Assembly: GCF_001294455.1 (NCBI RefSeq)
Contig: NZ_LIKT01000004.1
Coordinates: 186,001 to 250,000 of the forward strand
Direction: 5' to 3'
DNA length: 64,000 nucleotides
Origin: Phaeobacter sp. 11ANDIMAR09
GTDB lineage: Bacteria; Pseudomonadota; Alphaproteobacteria; Rhodobacterales; Rhodobacteraceae
Part shown: one piece after another, positions 9,156-17,637 of the stretch
Layout of the letters: each line of letters begins with the position of its first letter
Position numbering within the stretch: the stretch's first letter is position 1
Made by a program: the position numbers and the translations under genes
The notes under the pieces: generated by a model
What the model saw: only the letters and a program-made list of their open reading frames with translations
Database searches by the model: none
What the model was told of the DNA's origin: nothing

Positions 9156-10445
9156 ATGAAGACCCGCCTGCGCGCGATGTTTTGTGACCACCTCAGCATC
9201 ATGCGGGGGAAATACCTGCCGAACTCCAAGATAGGCGATGGGGATACGCGGTTTTGCCGCTCCGTTTTTGGCACCCATTATGACCGCGATCTGCTGGATG
9301 CGCCGGGGTCTTTGGTCAAGCAGGGGATGCCGGATATGGAGTTGCGCTGGCAGCATGATGATATCCGCGACAGCTGGCATGCCTCGACCAAGGTTGTTCT
9401 GGGCGATCTTTATGATGTTGAGGGTGCGCCACTGTCGCTTTGCCCGCGGGGCGCGCTGAAACGTGCAGTTGCAGGCTGGCAAGCAAAGGGGCTGAGTCCA
9501 AAGGTTGGGATTGAGTTGGAGGCCTATGCGCTTCAAGCGGATGATCGAGGGCGGCTGATGCCCTATGATGCGCCCGGTGGCGTGGTCTATGGCACTGGGC
9601 CTTTCGCCGATCCTTTGAGGTTCAATGACCGGATCTGGGCCATGGCGGATGAGATGGGATTCTCGCTCGATATGATCACGGCTGAGTTTGATTCACCGCA
9701 GTTTGAATACACGCTGACCTTTGATGATGCGGTAAAGGCAGTGGACGACATTGTGTTGTTCCGCCTGATGGCGCGTGAGATTGCGTTGGAATACGGAATT
9801 GTTCTGACCTTCATGCCAAAACCCGTGGCCGAGGCCGGTGGTTCTGGCATGCACATCAACTTCTCTTTTGTGGATGAGGCTGGGGGCAATGCGCTTTCCT
9901 CGGGGCCGCGCGGCGGACCTGAACATATGAATGATCTGGCACGGGGCTGTCTGGCTGGCGTGTTGCAGCATCACAAAGGCCTTGCCGGGCTGATCGCGCC
10001 CACCGCGAACAGCTATATGCGGCTGCAGCCGGGGTCTTTGTCGGGCTATTGGCAGAATTGGGGCGGGGATCATCGCAATGTGACCACGCGGATCAGCTCT
10101 GAAGGTGGGGCCAAAGCGCGGCTGGAGCATAGGATGGCGGATGCCTCCTCTAATCCCTATACCGCTGTGGCGGCCGTTCTGCAGGCGTCATTGCTGGGCG
10201 TGGAGAAGGGCTATGAATTGCCTCCCATGGAGACCGGCGACGGATTTGACCGCACAGATGCGCGGGAGGGAACGGCGATTGATCTCAAGGGCGCGGTTGC
10301 GGATTTGGAGCGCGATACCGTTTTGTCAGAGGCAGTGGGAGCCGAGTTGGTTGCCAACCATGTGTTTATGAAGCGCAAGGAAGTGCGCAAGACCCGAGAT
10401 CTGGAAGGGGACGGCATGCGGGATTTCTACGTTCATTTTGTCTGA
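9156..10445 (+). CDS. Glutamine-synthetase-family gamma-glutamyl ligase (PuuA-like)
   Basis: 429 residues of the GS fold. The catalytic domain shows GIELEAYAL and ITAEFDSPQFEYTL (metal-binding glutamates), SGMHINFSF (histidine of the ATP site) and PTANSYMRLQPG, with LEHRMADASSNPY near the end. It is shorter than nitrogen-assimilation GlnA and lacks its adenylylation tyrosine region, as in PuuA, IpuC and gamma-glutamyl-polyamine synthetases. GGAAGGA at 9141-9147 lies 8 nt before the ATG. The aminotransferase gene points toward it from downstream, and an aldehyde dehydrogenase lies 5.6 kb away. It probably glutamylates an amine; the amine is unknown. Confidence 0.85.
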   Translation: MKTRLRAMFCDHLSIMRGKYLPNSKIGDGDTRFCRSVFGTHYDRDLLDAPGSLVKQGMPDMELRWQHDDIRDSWHASTKVVLGDLYDVEGAPLSLCPRGALKRAVAGWQAKGLSPKVGIELEAYALQADDRGRLMPYDAPGGVVYGTGPFADPLRFNDRIWAMADEMGFSLDMITAEFDSPQFEYTLTFDDAVKAVDDIVLFRLMAREIALEYGIVLTFMPKPVAEAGGSGMHINFSFVDEAGGNALSSGPRGGPEHMNDLARGCLAGVLQHHKGLAGLIAPTANSYMRLQPGSLSGYWQNWGGDHRNVTTRISSEGGAKARLEHRMADASSNPYTAVAAVLQASLLGVEKGYELPPMETGDGFDRTDAREGTAIDLKGAVADLERDTVLSEAVGAELVANHVFMKRKEVRKTRDLEGDGMRDFYVHFV

Positions 10446-10527
10446 CGTAGGTTAGGAGGTGACTCGGTTGGGCTTGGTGAGGTGGGCGGGCTCTGCGATA
10501 GCCGCCGATCTTACCATATAGAACTGC

Positions 10528-10624
10528 AGCGCCGCGGAAGCGGCGCTACGAGAAGCAGCGGGCCTGAAGCAAATGCTTCGGGCCCGCCATGGTATCTGGT
10601 GGCAGCCGACCCATGGTCGGCTGC
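10528..10624. terminator. Cluster of three strong hairpins between convergent genes
   Basis: Three consecutive inverted repeats fill the gap: 10528-10547 (AGCGCCGC, loop GGAA), 10558-10587 (13-bp stem with one wobble, loop AAAT) and 10602-10624 (GCAGCCGACC, loop CAT). None is followed by a T-run. They lie between the 3' ends of the GS-like (+) and aminotransferase (-) genes, so a bidirectional transcription-end or mRNA-stabilising role is likely. Confidence 0.5.
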
Positions 10625-10643
10625 GGTGGCGCCTGTGGCAGGC

Positions 10644-11999
10644 CTAGCTTGCAGCCGAGAAACCGGCGTCCAGGGCAGAGAGGATGCCCTGAACGTCCTG
10701 CGAGCTGAGAACCAGCGGCGGCGACAGAATGATATTGGGGCCGGAGACGCGCACCATGGCGCCGTTTTGATAGGTGACCTCTTGCAGAACAGCCGTGGTC
10801 TTTTTGTCTGCGGCTGCCTTGCTGTCGCGATCTGCAACCAGCTCCATAGCGCACATCAACCCATGGCCACCGCGCACATCGCCAATCAACGTGTATTTGT
10901 CCTGTAGCGCCAGCAACCCCTGATGCAGCTCTTTTCCCCTGGCCGCCGCGTTTGTCGGCACATCCAGGCGCAGGGTTTCTTCCAAACAGGCCAGAGCGGC
11001 CGCGGCGCCAACCGGATGGCCGGAATAGGTATAGCCGTGACCAATGGCAGCCCGCCCGGTTTCATCCTGCTCAAATACCTCTGCCACCGCATCCGCGATC
11101 ATCACTGCGCCAAAGGGGAAATAGCCATTGGTGATGGCCTTGGCAGTGCACATGAAATCAGGCTGCACCCCCCAATGCCGCGAGCCGCTCCAGGACCCAG
11201 TACGCCCAAAGGCGGTGATAACCTCATCAGCAATCAACAAGATGCCATGTTTGCTACAGATCTCCCGCACGCCGGGCATAAAGCTTTCATGCGGCGGGAT
11301 GACACCTCCAGCGCCAAGGATCGGCTCCATGATAAAGGCCGCAATGGTGCCCGCGCCCTGAAAGGCAATCTCATCTTCTAGGGCCTGTAGGCAGAGCTGC
11401 GCCAGCCGTTCCGGGTCGCTTTCGTTAAAAGGATTGCGATAGGTGTAGGGCGCCGGAATATGGTGGCAGCCGGGCAAGAGCGGCTCATACTGGGTGCGGA
11501 AATTGGCATTGCCGTTGACCGAAGCCCCGCCCATATGGGTGCCGTGATAGCCCTTTTTCAGGCTGAGGAACTTGGTGCGACCCGCTTCGCCGCGCACCTT
11601 GTGGTATTGCCGGGCCAGGCGCAGGGCAGTTTCCACCGAATCCGAACCGCCAGAGGTGAAAAAGGCCCGGGTTAACCCGTCGGGGGCAAAGAAATCACGC
11701 AGCATCTCGGCCAGCTGGATCACCTGATCATTGCTGGTGCCGCGAAAAGTGGAATAATAGGGCAGCACGTCCAGCTGGGCGGCAATAGCGTCTTTGACGG
11801 GCTGGCAAGAGAACCCAAGATTGACGTTCCAGAGGCCGCCAACCGCATCAATCACCTCATGCCCATCCAGATCCTTGATCCGCACGCCTGATGCTGCGGT
11901 GATAATGGCAGGCGGGTTGGCCTGGCTGTCGGCAGGATGTGCCATAGGGTGCCAAAGCGATTTGGCATTATGTTCCTTTAGGAAGTTGGAATCTTTCAT
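10644..11999 (-). CDS. Class III PLP-dependent aminotransferase (omega-amino acid/amine:pyruvate type)
   Basis: 451 residues. The PLP lysine lies in CTAKAITNGYFPFGAVM, the cofactor aspartate in LLIADEVITAFGRTG, and FFTSGGSDSVETALRLAR is the phosphate-binding segment; YHGTHMGGASVNG is also typical. The sequence resembles beta-alanine/taurine:pyruvate transaminases, which turn an omega-amino acid or amine into the aldehyde. The IclR regulator gene ends 61 bp upstream on the same strand, suggesting a two-gene transcript. Together with the GS-like ligase and the aldehyde dehydrogenase at 16.1 kb it suggests amine catabolism, but the substrate cannot be read from sequence. Confidence 0.9.
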   Translation of the reverse strand: MKDSNFLKEHNAKSLWHPMAHPADSQANPPAIITAASGVRIKDLDGHEVIDAVGGLWNVNLGFSCQPVKDAIAAQLDVLPYYSTFRGTSNDQVIQLAEMLRDFFAPDGLTRAFFTSGGSDSVETALRLARQYHKVRGEAGRTKFLSLKKGYHGTHMGGASVNGNANFRTQYEPLLPGCHHIPAPYTYRNPFNESDPERLAQLCLQALEDEIAFQGAGTIAAFIMEPILGAGGVIPPHESFMPGVREICSKHGILLIADEVITAFGRTGSWSGSRHWGVQPDFMCTAKAITNGYFPFGAVMIADAVAEVFEQDETGRAAIGHGYTYSGHPVGAAAALACLEETLRLDVPTNAAARGKELHQGLLALQDKYTLIGDVRGGHGLMCAMELVADRDSKAAADKKTTAVLQEVTYQNGAMVRVSGPNIILSPPLVLSSQDVQGILSALDAGFSAAS

Positions 12000-12060
12000 T
12001 GAGGAAACTCCTGATCAGGCCCTACGGGGGCCGGGGTATCTTGAAGAGAGGGGCGCTGGA

Positions 12061-12867
12061 TCACGCGGGGATATTCTGCGGATAATCGGCGGGCGGGCTG
12101 CCGCCGATACGGTGGGTCAGCGCGGCTCCGGCGCGACGCAGGGCAGCGCGAATGGTCTCTTGCTGTTCCGGTGACATCCGTGAGGCAGGCGCGGCAACAG
12201 CCAGCGCCCCGATGGCCCTGCGATCTGCCCCAAAAATGGGCACTGCGTGGGAGTGCACCTCCAGTTCAAAGCTGCCCAGGGTATCCGATAATCCAGTCTC
12301 GCGGATCGCAGCAAGCTTGGCGCGGATCTCATCCGGGTCCACCAAGGTCATGCTGGTATGGGCCTTCAGGGGCTGGGCTAAAACCTGTTCAACAAATTCG
12401 GGATCGGCATAGGCCAGAATCGCCAGGCCGGAGCTTGTGGCGTGGTAGGTCACGGTCTGGGCGTCCTCCATGGTGACCTTGGTGGCGTGACTGGGGGAAT
12501 AGGCATGGCTGAGGGTCTGCACATGAGTCTCATGCCCCAGCGAGACATGGGTGGTTTCGCCGGTTTCATCGCTGAGTTCGCGCAGAACCCGACGCGAGAC
12601 TGAGAGGATCGGCGTAGAGGCTTCGCGCAGGGCTGCCAGATGCAGAACCTGCGGCCCCAGCCGGTAGGCCCGGTCATTTTCGCTCTGCTCAACAAAGCCT
12701 GATTCTTGCAACTCGCCCATGAGGCGATAGACCGTGGCCTTGTTCATGCCCGAAAGGCGAGTGAGGTCACTCAGCCCGACTTCGGTCCGATCAGGTGCGA
12801 AATAGCTTAACAATTTAAGGGCTTTACTGACGGTTCCCATCTGCCGCTTTGATCTCCGTTTGACCAT
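12061..12867 (-). CDS. IclR-family transcriptional regulator
   Basis: About 268 residues. N-terminal winged helix with GTVSKALKLLSYFAPDRTEV and SGMNKATVYRLMGEL, then the GAF-like effector domain ending near AIGALAVAAPASRM. Three in-frame starts exist: TTG 12894, ATG 12867 (used here) and ATG 12840; a GGAGA at 12857-12853 would fit the last one with a rather long spacer. It is divergent from the TctCBA operon and upstream of the aminotransferase, so it may control both. The 150-bp divergent gap holds two inverted repeats (12915-12941 and 12959-12975) that are good operator candidates. Confidence 0.88.
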   Translation of the reverse strand: MVKRRSKRQMGTVSKALKLLSYFAPDRTEVGLSDLTRLSGMNKATVYRLMGELQESGFVEQSENDRAYRLGPQVLHLAALREASTPILSVSRRVLRELSDETGETTHVSLGHETHVQTLSHAYSPSHATKVTMEDAQTVTYHATSSGLAILAYADPEFVEQVLAQPLKAHTSMTLVDPDEIRAKLAAIRETGLSDTLGSFELEVHSHAVPIFGADRRAIGALAVAAPASRMSPEQQETIRAALRRAGAALTHRIGGSPPADYPQNIPA

Positions 12868-12914
12868 TTGTTGGATGCGCGTTTGGAAAAACAAACGCCC
12901 GAGTTGATATTTTG

Positions 12915-12975
12915 TTGACAGATAAGCGGGTGGGCTGTCAATCTAAATTCAAACCAACGGTTCAAATAATGAACC
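12915..12975. promoter_or_regulatory. Two inverted repeats in the IclR/tctC divergent promoter
   Basis: First repeat: TTGACAG at 12915-12921 with CTGTCAA at 12935-12941. Second: GGTTCA at 12959-12964 and TGAACC at 12970-12975, separated by AATAA. The TTGACA arms could also act as -35 boxes for the two diverging promoters. IclR proteins bind such short palindromes, so autoregulation and control of the transporter are plausible. Confidence 0.45.
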
Positions 12976-13011
12976 ACTTGCTGAAACCACAGCACCAACC
13001 GGGAGACTGAA

Positions 13012-13956
13012 ATGAAACTGACCCATCTCGTGAAAGGCACCGCAGCAGCGGTGGCTCTTGGCCTCAGCGCCGCGGCCGCGCAGGCGGAATACCCAGAAAA
13101 GCCCGTGAGCTTTATCGTGCCCTGGCCTCCCGGTGATCTGGAGGATGTGCTGACGCGGATGATCGCGGATGACTTCCAGGCCGAATACGGCGTAGCTGCG
13201 GCTGTGGTGAATAAGCCCGGCGGTGGTGGCGGGCCCTTCCCTGGCGCCATTGAGGTGGCCAATGCGCCCGCCGATGGCTACACAGTGGGCTCCTTTGTGA
13301 TCGGGGTGCCTGTCATGGGTCACCAGATCGACATTCCGCCGCTGACACCCGAAAAGTTCGACCCGCTTGGGATCTTCCTTACCTACCCCTTTGTCATCGC
13401 AACTGCAGCAGATGCCCCCTATTCCACAATGGAAGAGCTGGCGGCGCACGCCAAGGAAAACGACGTGGCGCTGGGCCATTTTGGGGATGTTCTGACACCA
13501 ACCCAGGTGACCAAGGCCTTTGCAAAGAACGCCGGTTTTGAGTGGGGGTCTGATGCGGCTTTTGATGCGCTGGATTGCAACACACTGGCCTCGGGCGATG
13601 CGGATGTGATCAACACCACCCTGCAGCTGATCCTGCCCTGCCTGGATCAGGTCAAGGTGCTGGTGTCGATCACGGATGAGCGTATCCCGCTGGTCCCGGA
13701 TGCCCCCGCCATTGGTGAGCTGGACGCGAGCCTCAATATCGCCCTGTGGAATGGGTTGTTTGTGGCCAAGGACACGCCACAGGATGTGCGCGAGAAAATC
13801 ATCGCCGTGGCGCAGAAAACCATGATGAGCGAACGCGCGCAGGCCGTAGCCGCGGAAACCGGGGCGCTGGTGTATTGGCAGAGCGCCGATGACAGTGCCG
13901 CCCGTGTGGCGACGGATATTGCCACCATGGCCAAAATCGGTTCGATCCTGGAGTAA
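13012..13956 (+). CDS. TctC/Bug-family periplasmic solute-binding protein of a tripartite tricarboxylate transporter
   Basis: 314 residues beginning with a Sec signal peptide (MKLTHLVKGTAAAVALGLSA, cleavage after AAAAQA). The mature protein has the Bug features: VSFIVPWPPGD after the first strand, VVNKPGGGGG and DGYTVGSF. It captures a carboxylate in the periplasm and hands it to TctA/TctB. The usual FAAGG ligand loop is replaced by WPPGDLED, hinting at a non-citrate ligand. GGGAG just upstream is a fair ribosome site. A strong hairpin (13972-13995) follows the stop before tctB. Confidence 0.9.
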   Translation: MKLTHLVKGTAAAVALGLSAAAAQAEYPEKPVSFIVPWPPGDLEDVLTRMIADDFQAEYGVAAAVVNKPGGGGGPFPGAIEVANAPADGYTVGSFVIGVPVMGHQIDIPPLTPEKFDPLGIFLTYPFVIATAADAPYSTMEELAAHAKENDVALGHFGDVLTPTQVTKAFAKNAGFEWGSDAAFDALDCNTLASGDADVINTTLQLILPCLDQVKVLVSITDERIPLVPDAPAIGELDASLNIALWNGLFVAKDTPQDVREKIIAVAQKTMMSERAQAVAAETGALVYWQSADDSAARVATDIATMAKIGSILE

Positions 13957-13971
13957 GCCTCCACTCCTCTT

Positions 13972-13995
13972 GCCGGGGCCCGTTGTGGCCCCGGC
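13972..13995 (+). terminator. Hairpin directly after the tctC-like gene
   Basis: Perfect 9-bp stem GCCGGGGCC / GGCCCCGGC with loop CGTTGT, 15 bp after the stop codon, with no T-run. It probably stabilises the 3' end of the binding-protein message or partly terminates transcription, raising binding protein over membrane subunits. Confidence 0.5.
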
Positions 13996-14025
13996 TCCCG
14001 TTCCAGCGCGAAAAAGATCCTTCAC

Positions 14026-14556
14026 ATGACCACCGAACGAGAACGCCGCTTTGTTGGCCCCCGGCGCGGACAGCTGGTTTTTGCCCTCGTGTTCCTGACC
14101 CTGTCGGTGCTGCTTCTGGCGCTGATCGGCGAGCAGACCACCTGGGTCAAAAAGGCCAAGCTCTTTGCCCAGCCCCGGTTCTGGCCGGCCGTCAGTCTGG
14201 GCGGCATGGTGCTGCTTGGGGCTTTGCATTTTTACCAGCTGCCCTGGCGACGGGCCTCGCGCTATGACCTCTGGGAAGCCCGGCAGTGGGGGCGCAGCGC
14301 TGAATATGCGCTCTGGTTCATGGGCTATGTGTTTTTGGTGCCCCTTATTGGCTATCTGCCTGTGACCCTGGTCTTTGTGCCGCTGCTGGCGCGGCGCATG
14401 GGCTATCGCGGGAAATTCATGATGGGCATCAGCCTCGGTTTTGCCTTGATGGTTGTGGTGCTGTTCAAAGGCATCCTGGCGGTCAAAATCCCTGGTGCGC
14501 TGCTCTATGAGGATCTGCCGGGCGCTTTGCGCAATTTCTTTATCCTGTATCTCTAG
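14026..14556 (+). CDS. TctB-family small membrane subunit of the tripartite tricarboxylate transporter
   Basis: 176 residues with about four hydrophobic segments: LVFALVFLTLSVLLLALI, FWPAVSLGGMVLLGALHF, AEYALWFMGYVFLVPLIGYL and MGISLGFALMVVVLFKGIL. Size and topology match TctB subunits (about 145-180 residues), which are poorly conserved in sequence. Its place between the binding protein and the large permease confirms the assignment. The stop is 15 bp before the tctA start. Confidence 0.85.
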   Translation: MTTERERRFVGPRRGQLVFALVFLTLSVLLLALIGEQTTWVKKAKLFAQPRFWPAVSLGGMVLLGALHFYQLPWRRASRYDLWEARQWGRSAEYALWFMGYVFLVPLIGYLPVTLVFVPLLARRMGYRGKFMMGISLGFALMVVVLFKGILAVKIPGALLYEDLPGALRNFFILYL

Positions 14557-14571
14557 GCCTCGGGGTTTCTG

Positions 14572-16191
14572 ATGGATCTTATCCTCTCTGCAATCGACAT
14601 CCTGATGCGCTGGGACGTGGCGCTGGCACTGCTTGCAGGTTCAGTTGGCGGTGTTCTGATTGGCGCGATCCCCGGCGTTGGCCCGGCGGTGGCGATTGCC
14701 ATTCTGCTCCCTGCGACCTTTTCCATGGACCCAATTGTGGGCCTGACGGTGCTGTTGGGGATCTATGGATCGTCGATGTATGGCGGTGCCATCCCCGCGA
14801 TCCTCATCAACACGCCGGGCACCGCCGTCAATGCGTTGACCACCTATGATGGCTATCCGATGACCGCTCGGGGCGAGCCGCGCCGCGCGCTGAGCCTCGC
14901 CTATTCCGCCAGCTTCTTTGGCGGGGTGTTTTCCGTCGTCTGCCTGATCCTCTTTGCACCGGTTCTGGCCAAGGTGGCGCCGATGTTTGGCAGCCGTGAG
15001 ATCTTCCTTGCCGCGCTCTTAGGGCTGATCCTGGTTGTGGTTGCCCATCGTGGCCAGGCCTTGATTGCCGGCGCGCTGGCCTGTCTGGGGATCTTTCTCA
15101 ACACCATCGGCATGGAGCCGGTGAAATACACCCAGCGCTACACCTTCAATCAGGACTTTCTGGGCGGCGGCGTGAACCTGATCGTGGTGGTTCTGGGTCT
15201 GTTTGCGCTCAGCCAGGCCTTTGTGCTGCTGATGGATGAGGACGAAAAGGTGCATGTGACCAAGCTGCGCGGCGGCATGTTCCAGGGCCTGCGCGAGCTG
15301 ACACGCCATCCACGCGTCACTGCCGTATCAGCCAGCTTTGGTGCCCTGATGGGGATGATCCCCGGCGTTGGCGAGTTCACCGCCCAGTTCATGTCCTATA
15401 CCTACGCACAGAAGACCTCAAAACGGCCACAGGACTTTGGCAAAGGCTCCTCCGAAGGGCTGATTGCTGCCGAGACCGCCAATAACGCCGTGCCCGCCGC
15501 CGCGATGGTGCCACTATTGGCATTGGGCATCCCCGGCGAGGCGCTGACGGCCATGATGCTGAGCGTGTTCTACGTGCATAATGTGGTGCCGGGGCCGGGC
15601 CTGTTCCAGAACGATATGGATTTTGTTGTCGCGCTCTACCTGGCGCTGCTGATCCTCAATGTTCTGGTGCTGGGTTTTCTGCTCTTTGCCACCCGGGCCT
15701 TGGTTCAGGTGGTGAAGATTCCCAATCGCTTCCTGGGGGTCTGTATCCTGACGCTGAGCTTTGTCGGCGTCTACTCCCTGCGCAACTCCGCTACGGATTG
15801 CTTGATTGCCGCGGGCTTTGGTCTCTTTGGCTTTATTCTTAAACGCCTGTCTTTGCCGGCAGTGCCGATCATCCTCGGGATGGTTCTGGGCGGCATCATG
15901 GAGGTCAAGCTGCGTTCGGGCATGGCTCGGGTCAAAGAGCCGCTGGACTTCATCAACCGACCGATATCGTTCATTCTTTTCACTATCATCATCTTGGTTC
16001 TTGCGAGTCATATCCTGCGTGTCTGGCGCGATCGCAAAGAACTGAAGGAGGCCGAATGGCAGACCAAAACCGCATCAACCAGCTTCGGAAAGCTGATGTC
16101 GCGCCGCAAAAACTCTTTCTTGAAGGATCGTGGCAAGGAGGTTCGGGGACGCCACTCGAAGTTACTTCGCCGATTGAAGGGGCTGTTCTGA
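14572..16191 (+). CDS. TctA-family large permease of the tripartite tricarboxylate transporter, with an extended basic tail
   Basis: 539 residues, about 12 membrane segments. TctA signatures are clear: GAIPGVGPAVAIAILLPATF, YGSSMYGGAIPAILINTPGT, GMIPGVGEFTAQF and AAMVPLLALGIPGEALTAMM. The family is usually about 500 residues. Here the last membrane helix ends near FTIIILVLASHILRVW, and residues 495-539 form a lysine/arginine-rich tail encoded over the first 136 bp of the aldehyde dehydrogenase gene in another frame. This suggests loss of an earlier stop codon, possibly by a small indel; the tail is unlikely to be needed for transport. Confidence 0.9.
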   Translation: MDLILSAIDILMRWDVALALLAGSVGGVLIGAIPGVGPAVAIAILLPATFSMDPIVGLTVLLGIYGSSMYGGAIPAILINTPGTAVNALTTYDGYPMTARGEPRRALSLAYSASFFGGVFSVVCLILFAPVLAKVAPMFGSREIFLAALLGLILVVVAHRGQALIAGALACLGIFLNTIGMEPVKYTQRYTFNQDFLGGGVNLIVVVLGLFALSQAFVLLMDEDEKVHVTKLRGGMFQGLRELTRHPRVTAVSASFGALMGMIPGVGEFTAQFMSYTYAQKTSKRPQDFGKGSSEGLIAAETANNAVPAAAMVPLLALGIPGEALTAMMLSVFYVHNVVPGPGLFQNDMDFVVALYLALLILNVLVLGFLLFATRALVQVVKIPNRFLGVCILTLSFVGVYSLRNSATDCLIAAGFGLFGFILKRLSLPAVPIILGMVLGGIMEVKLRSGMARVKEPLDFINRPISFILFTIIILVLASHILRVWRDRKELKEAEWQTKTASTSFGKLMSRRKNSFLKDRGKEVRGRHSKLLRRLKGLF

Positions 16192-17540
16192 CCTCAATTG
16201 AGGGCGCCTCTGCAACAGATGTTGAACGCGCTGTCGCCTCGGCGCGGCGGGCATTTGAGGATGGCCGCTGGGCGGGGCAGTCCCCCGCCGCACGTAAAAA
16301 GGTGCTGCACCGGATTGCCGATCGGATCGAGGCCGAGGCGGTGGAACTTGCGGTGCTGGGCGTGCGGGACAATGGCACCGAATTCAATATGGCCTTGAAA
16401 GCCGAGCCAGGATCGGCCGCCGGGACCTTTCGCTACTACGCTGAGGCGCTGGACAAGGTGGCAGGCGAGGTAGCGCCAACCCAGGCCGATGTCCTGGGTC
16501 TGGTGCATCGCGCGCCTGTTGGGGTGGTTGGGGCCATTGTCCCCTGGAACTTTCCGCTGATGATCGGCGCCTGGAAATTGGCACCGGCCCTGGCCATGGG
16601 CAATTCCGTGGTGTTGAAACCGGCGGAGACGGCGTCCCTGACTCTGCTGCGTCTGGCGGAGATCTGCGTCGAATGCGGCTTGCCAGACGGGGTGTTCAAT
16701 GTGGTGACCGGCTCTGGTGCAGAGACCGGCGCGGCCTTGGCGATGTCCATGGGGGTTGATGTTTTGACCTTTACCGGCTCGGGTGGCACTGGGCGCAAAT
16801 TGTTGGAGGCCTCAGCGCGCTCTAACCTCAAGCGTTGCTATCTGGAACTGGGGGGGAAATCCCCCAATATCGTCTTTGCCGATGCGCCGGATTTGGCCAA
16901 GGCCGCCAAGGTCTCGGCCATGGGGATCTTTCGCAATTCAGGCCAGGTCTGCGTCGCCGGGTCGCGCTTGCTGGTTGAGGCTTCGATTCATGATGAATTT
17001 GTGGGGCTAGTGAAAGCTGAAGCCGAGGCGCTGATCGTGGGGGACCCTTTGGATCTGGGCAGCCAGATAGGCGCAGTGAACTCCGAGGATCAGCTGCGGC
17101 GCAATCTCTCCTTTATAGATATGGCCCGTGCAGAGGGCGGCCAGGTGGTGACTGGCGGGTCACGTATTTTGGAAGAGACCGGCGGAAGCTATATGGCGCC
17201 CACTATTGTCACCCATGTGGCGCGTGATCACGCATTGTTCCAGCGCGAGGTCTTTGGGCCGGTTTTATCCGTCACCACATTTGAGAGTGAGGCCGAGGCT
17301 TTGAGCCTGGCGAATGGCACGGATTTTGGTTTGGCCGCCGGGGTCTGGACCGCTGATTTGTCGCGGGCCCATCGCATGGTTGCGGGTATCCGGGCCGGGG
17401 TCGTGCATGTGAATACCTATGGCGGCGCTGACAATACGGTGCCTCTGGGCGGCGTCGGGCAGTCTGGCAATGGGCACGACAAATCCCTGCATGCCTTGGA
17501 CAAATATGTGGACTTAAAAACCGCTTGGATCCAGCTGTGA
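16056..17540 (+). CDS. NAD(P)-dependent aldehyde dehydrogenase (PuuC/betaine-aldehyde type)
   Basis: 494 residues with full ALDH machinery: PWNFPLMIGAWKLAPALAMG and VVLKPAETASL (cofactor binding), FTGSGGTGRKL, catalytic glutamate in LELGGKSPNIV and catalytic cysteine in NSGQVCVAGSR. The start is set by AAGGAGG about 5 nt before ATG 16056, although this lies inside the tctA-like frame, giving a 136-bp overlap. The best family match is to aldehyde dehydrogenases acting on amino- or gamma-glutamylamino-aldehydes. It may oxidise a product of the transported substrate or of the nearby aminotransferase. Confidence 0.92.
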   Translation: MADQNRINQLRKADVAPQKLFLEGSWQGGSGTPLEVTSPIEGAVLTSIEGASATDVERAVASARRAFEDGRWAGQSPAARKKVLHRIADRIEAEAVELAVLGVRDNGTEFNMALKAEPGSAAGTFRYYAEALDKVAGEVAPTQADVLGLVHRAPVGVVGAIVPWNFPLMIGAWKLAPALAMGNSVVLKPAETASLTLLRLAEICVECGLPDGVFNVVTGSGAETGAALAMSMGVDVLTFTGSGGTGRKLLEASARSNLKRCYLELGGKSPNIVFADAPDLAKAAKVSAMGIFRNSGQVCVAGSRLLVEASIHDEFVGLVKAEAEALIVGDPLDLGSQIGAVNSEDQLRRNLSFIDMARAEGGQVVTGGSRILEETGGSYMAPTIVTHVARDHALFQREVFGPVLSVTTFESEAEALSLANGTDFGLAAGVWTADLSRAHRMVAGIRAGVVHVNTYGGADNTVPLGGVGQSGNGHDKSLHALDKYVDLKTAWIQL

Positions 17541-17541
17541 A

Positions 17542-17566
17542 ACAGGTTTTGCGGGGCAAAACCTGT
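17542..17566 (+). terminator. Hairpin just after the aldehyde dehydrogenase stop
   Basis: Perfect 11-bp stem ACAGGTTTTGC / GCAAAACCTGT with loop GGG, one base after the stop codon, immediately followed by repeat copy B. No T-run. It could be an mRNA-end hairpin or part of the dispersed element. Confidence 0.5.
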
Positions 17567-17600
17567 GGCCTCCGGCGGGAATATTTGGAGAAAGATGATG
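17567..17600 (+). repeat. Copy B of the CCTCCGGCGGG-AATATTT intergenic element
   Basis: GGCCTCCGGCGGGAATATTT followed by GGAGAAAGATGATG. It sits between the aldehyde dehydrogenase hairpin and the next start codon, the same hairpin-then-element order seen at copies C and D. Confidence 0.55.
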
Positions 17601-17637
17601 ACGGGGCCTATGTGTGTCGTTGCGGGAGGGTGAATTG

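Noticed and set aside
12949-14229. 426-codon minus-strand frame opposite the tctC- and tctB-like genes
   Set aside because: It spans two genuine genes plus their gap, is rich in His/Gln/Arg as shadow frames here are, and has no ribosome site or recognisable domain.
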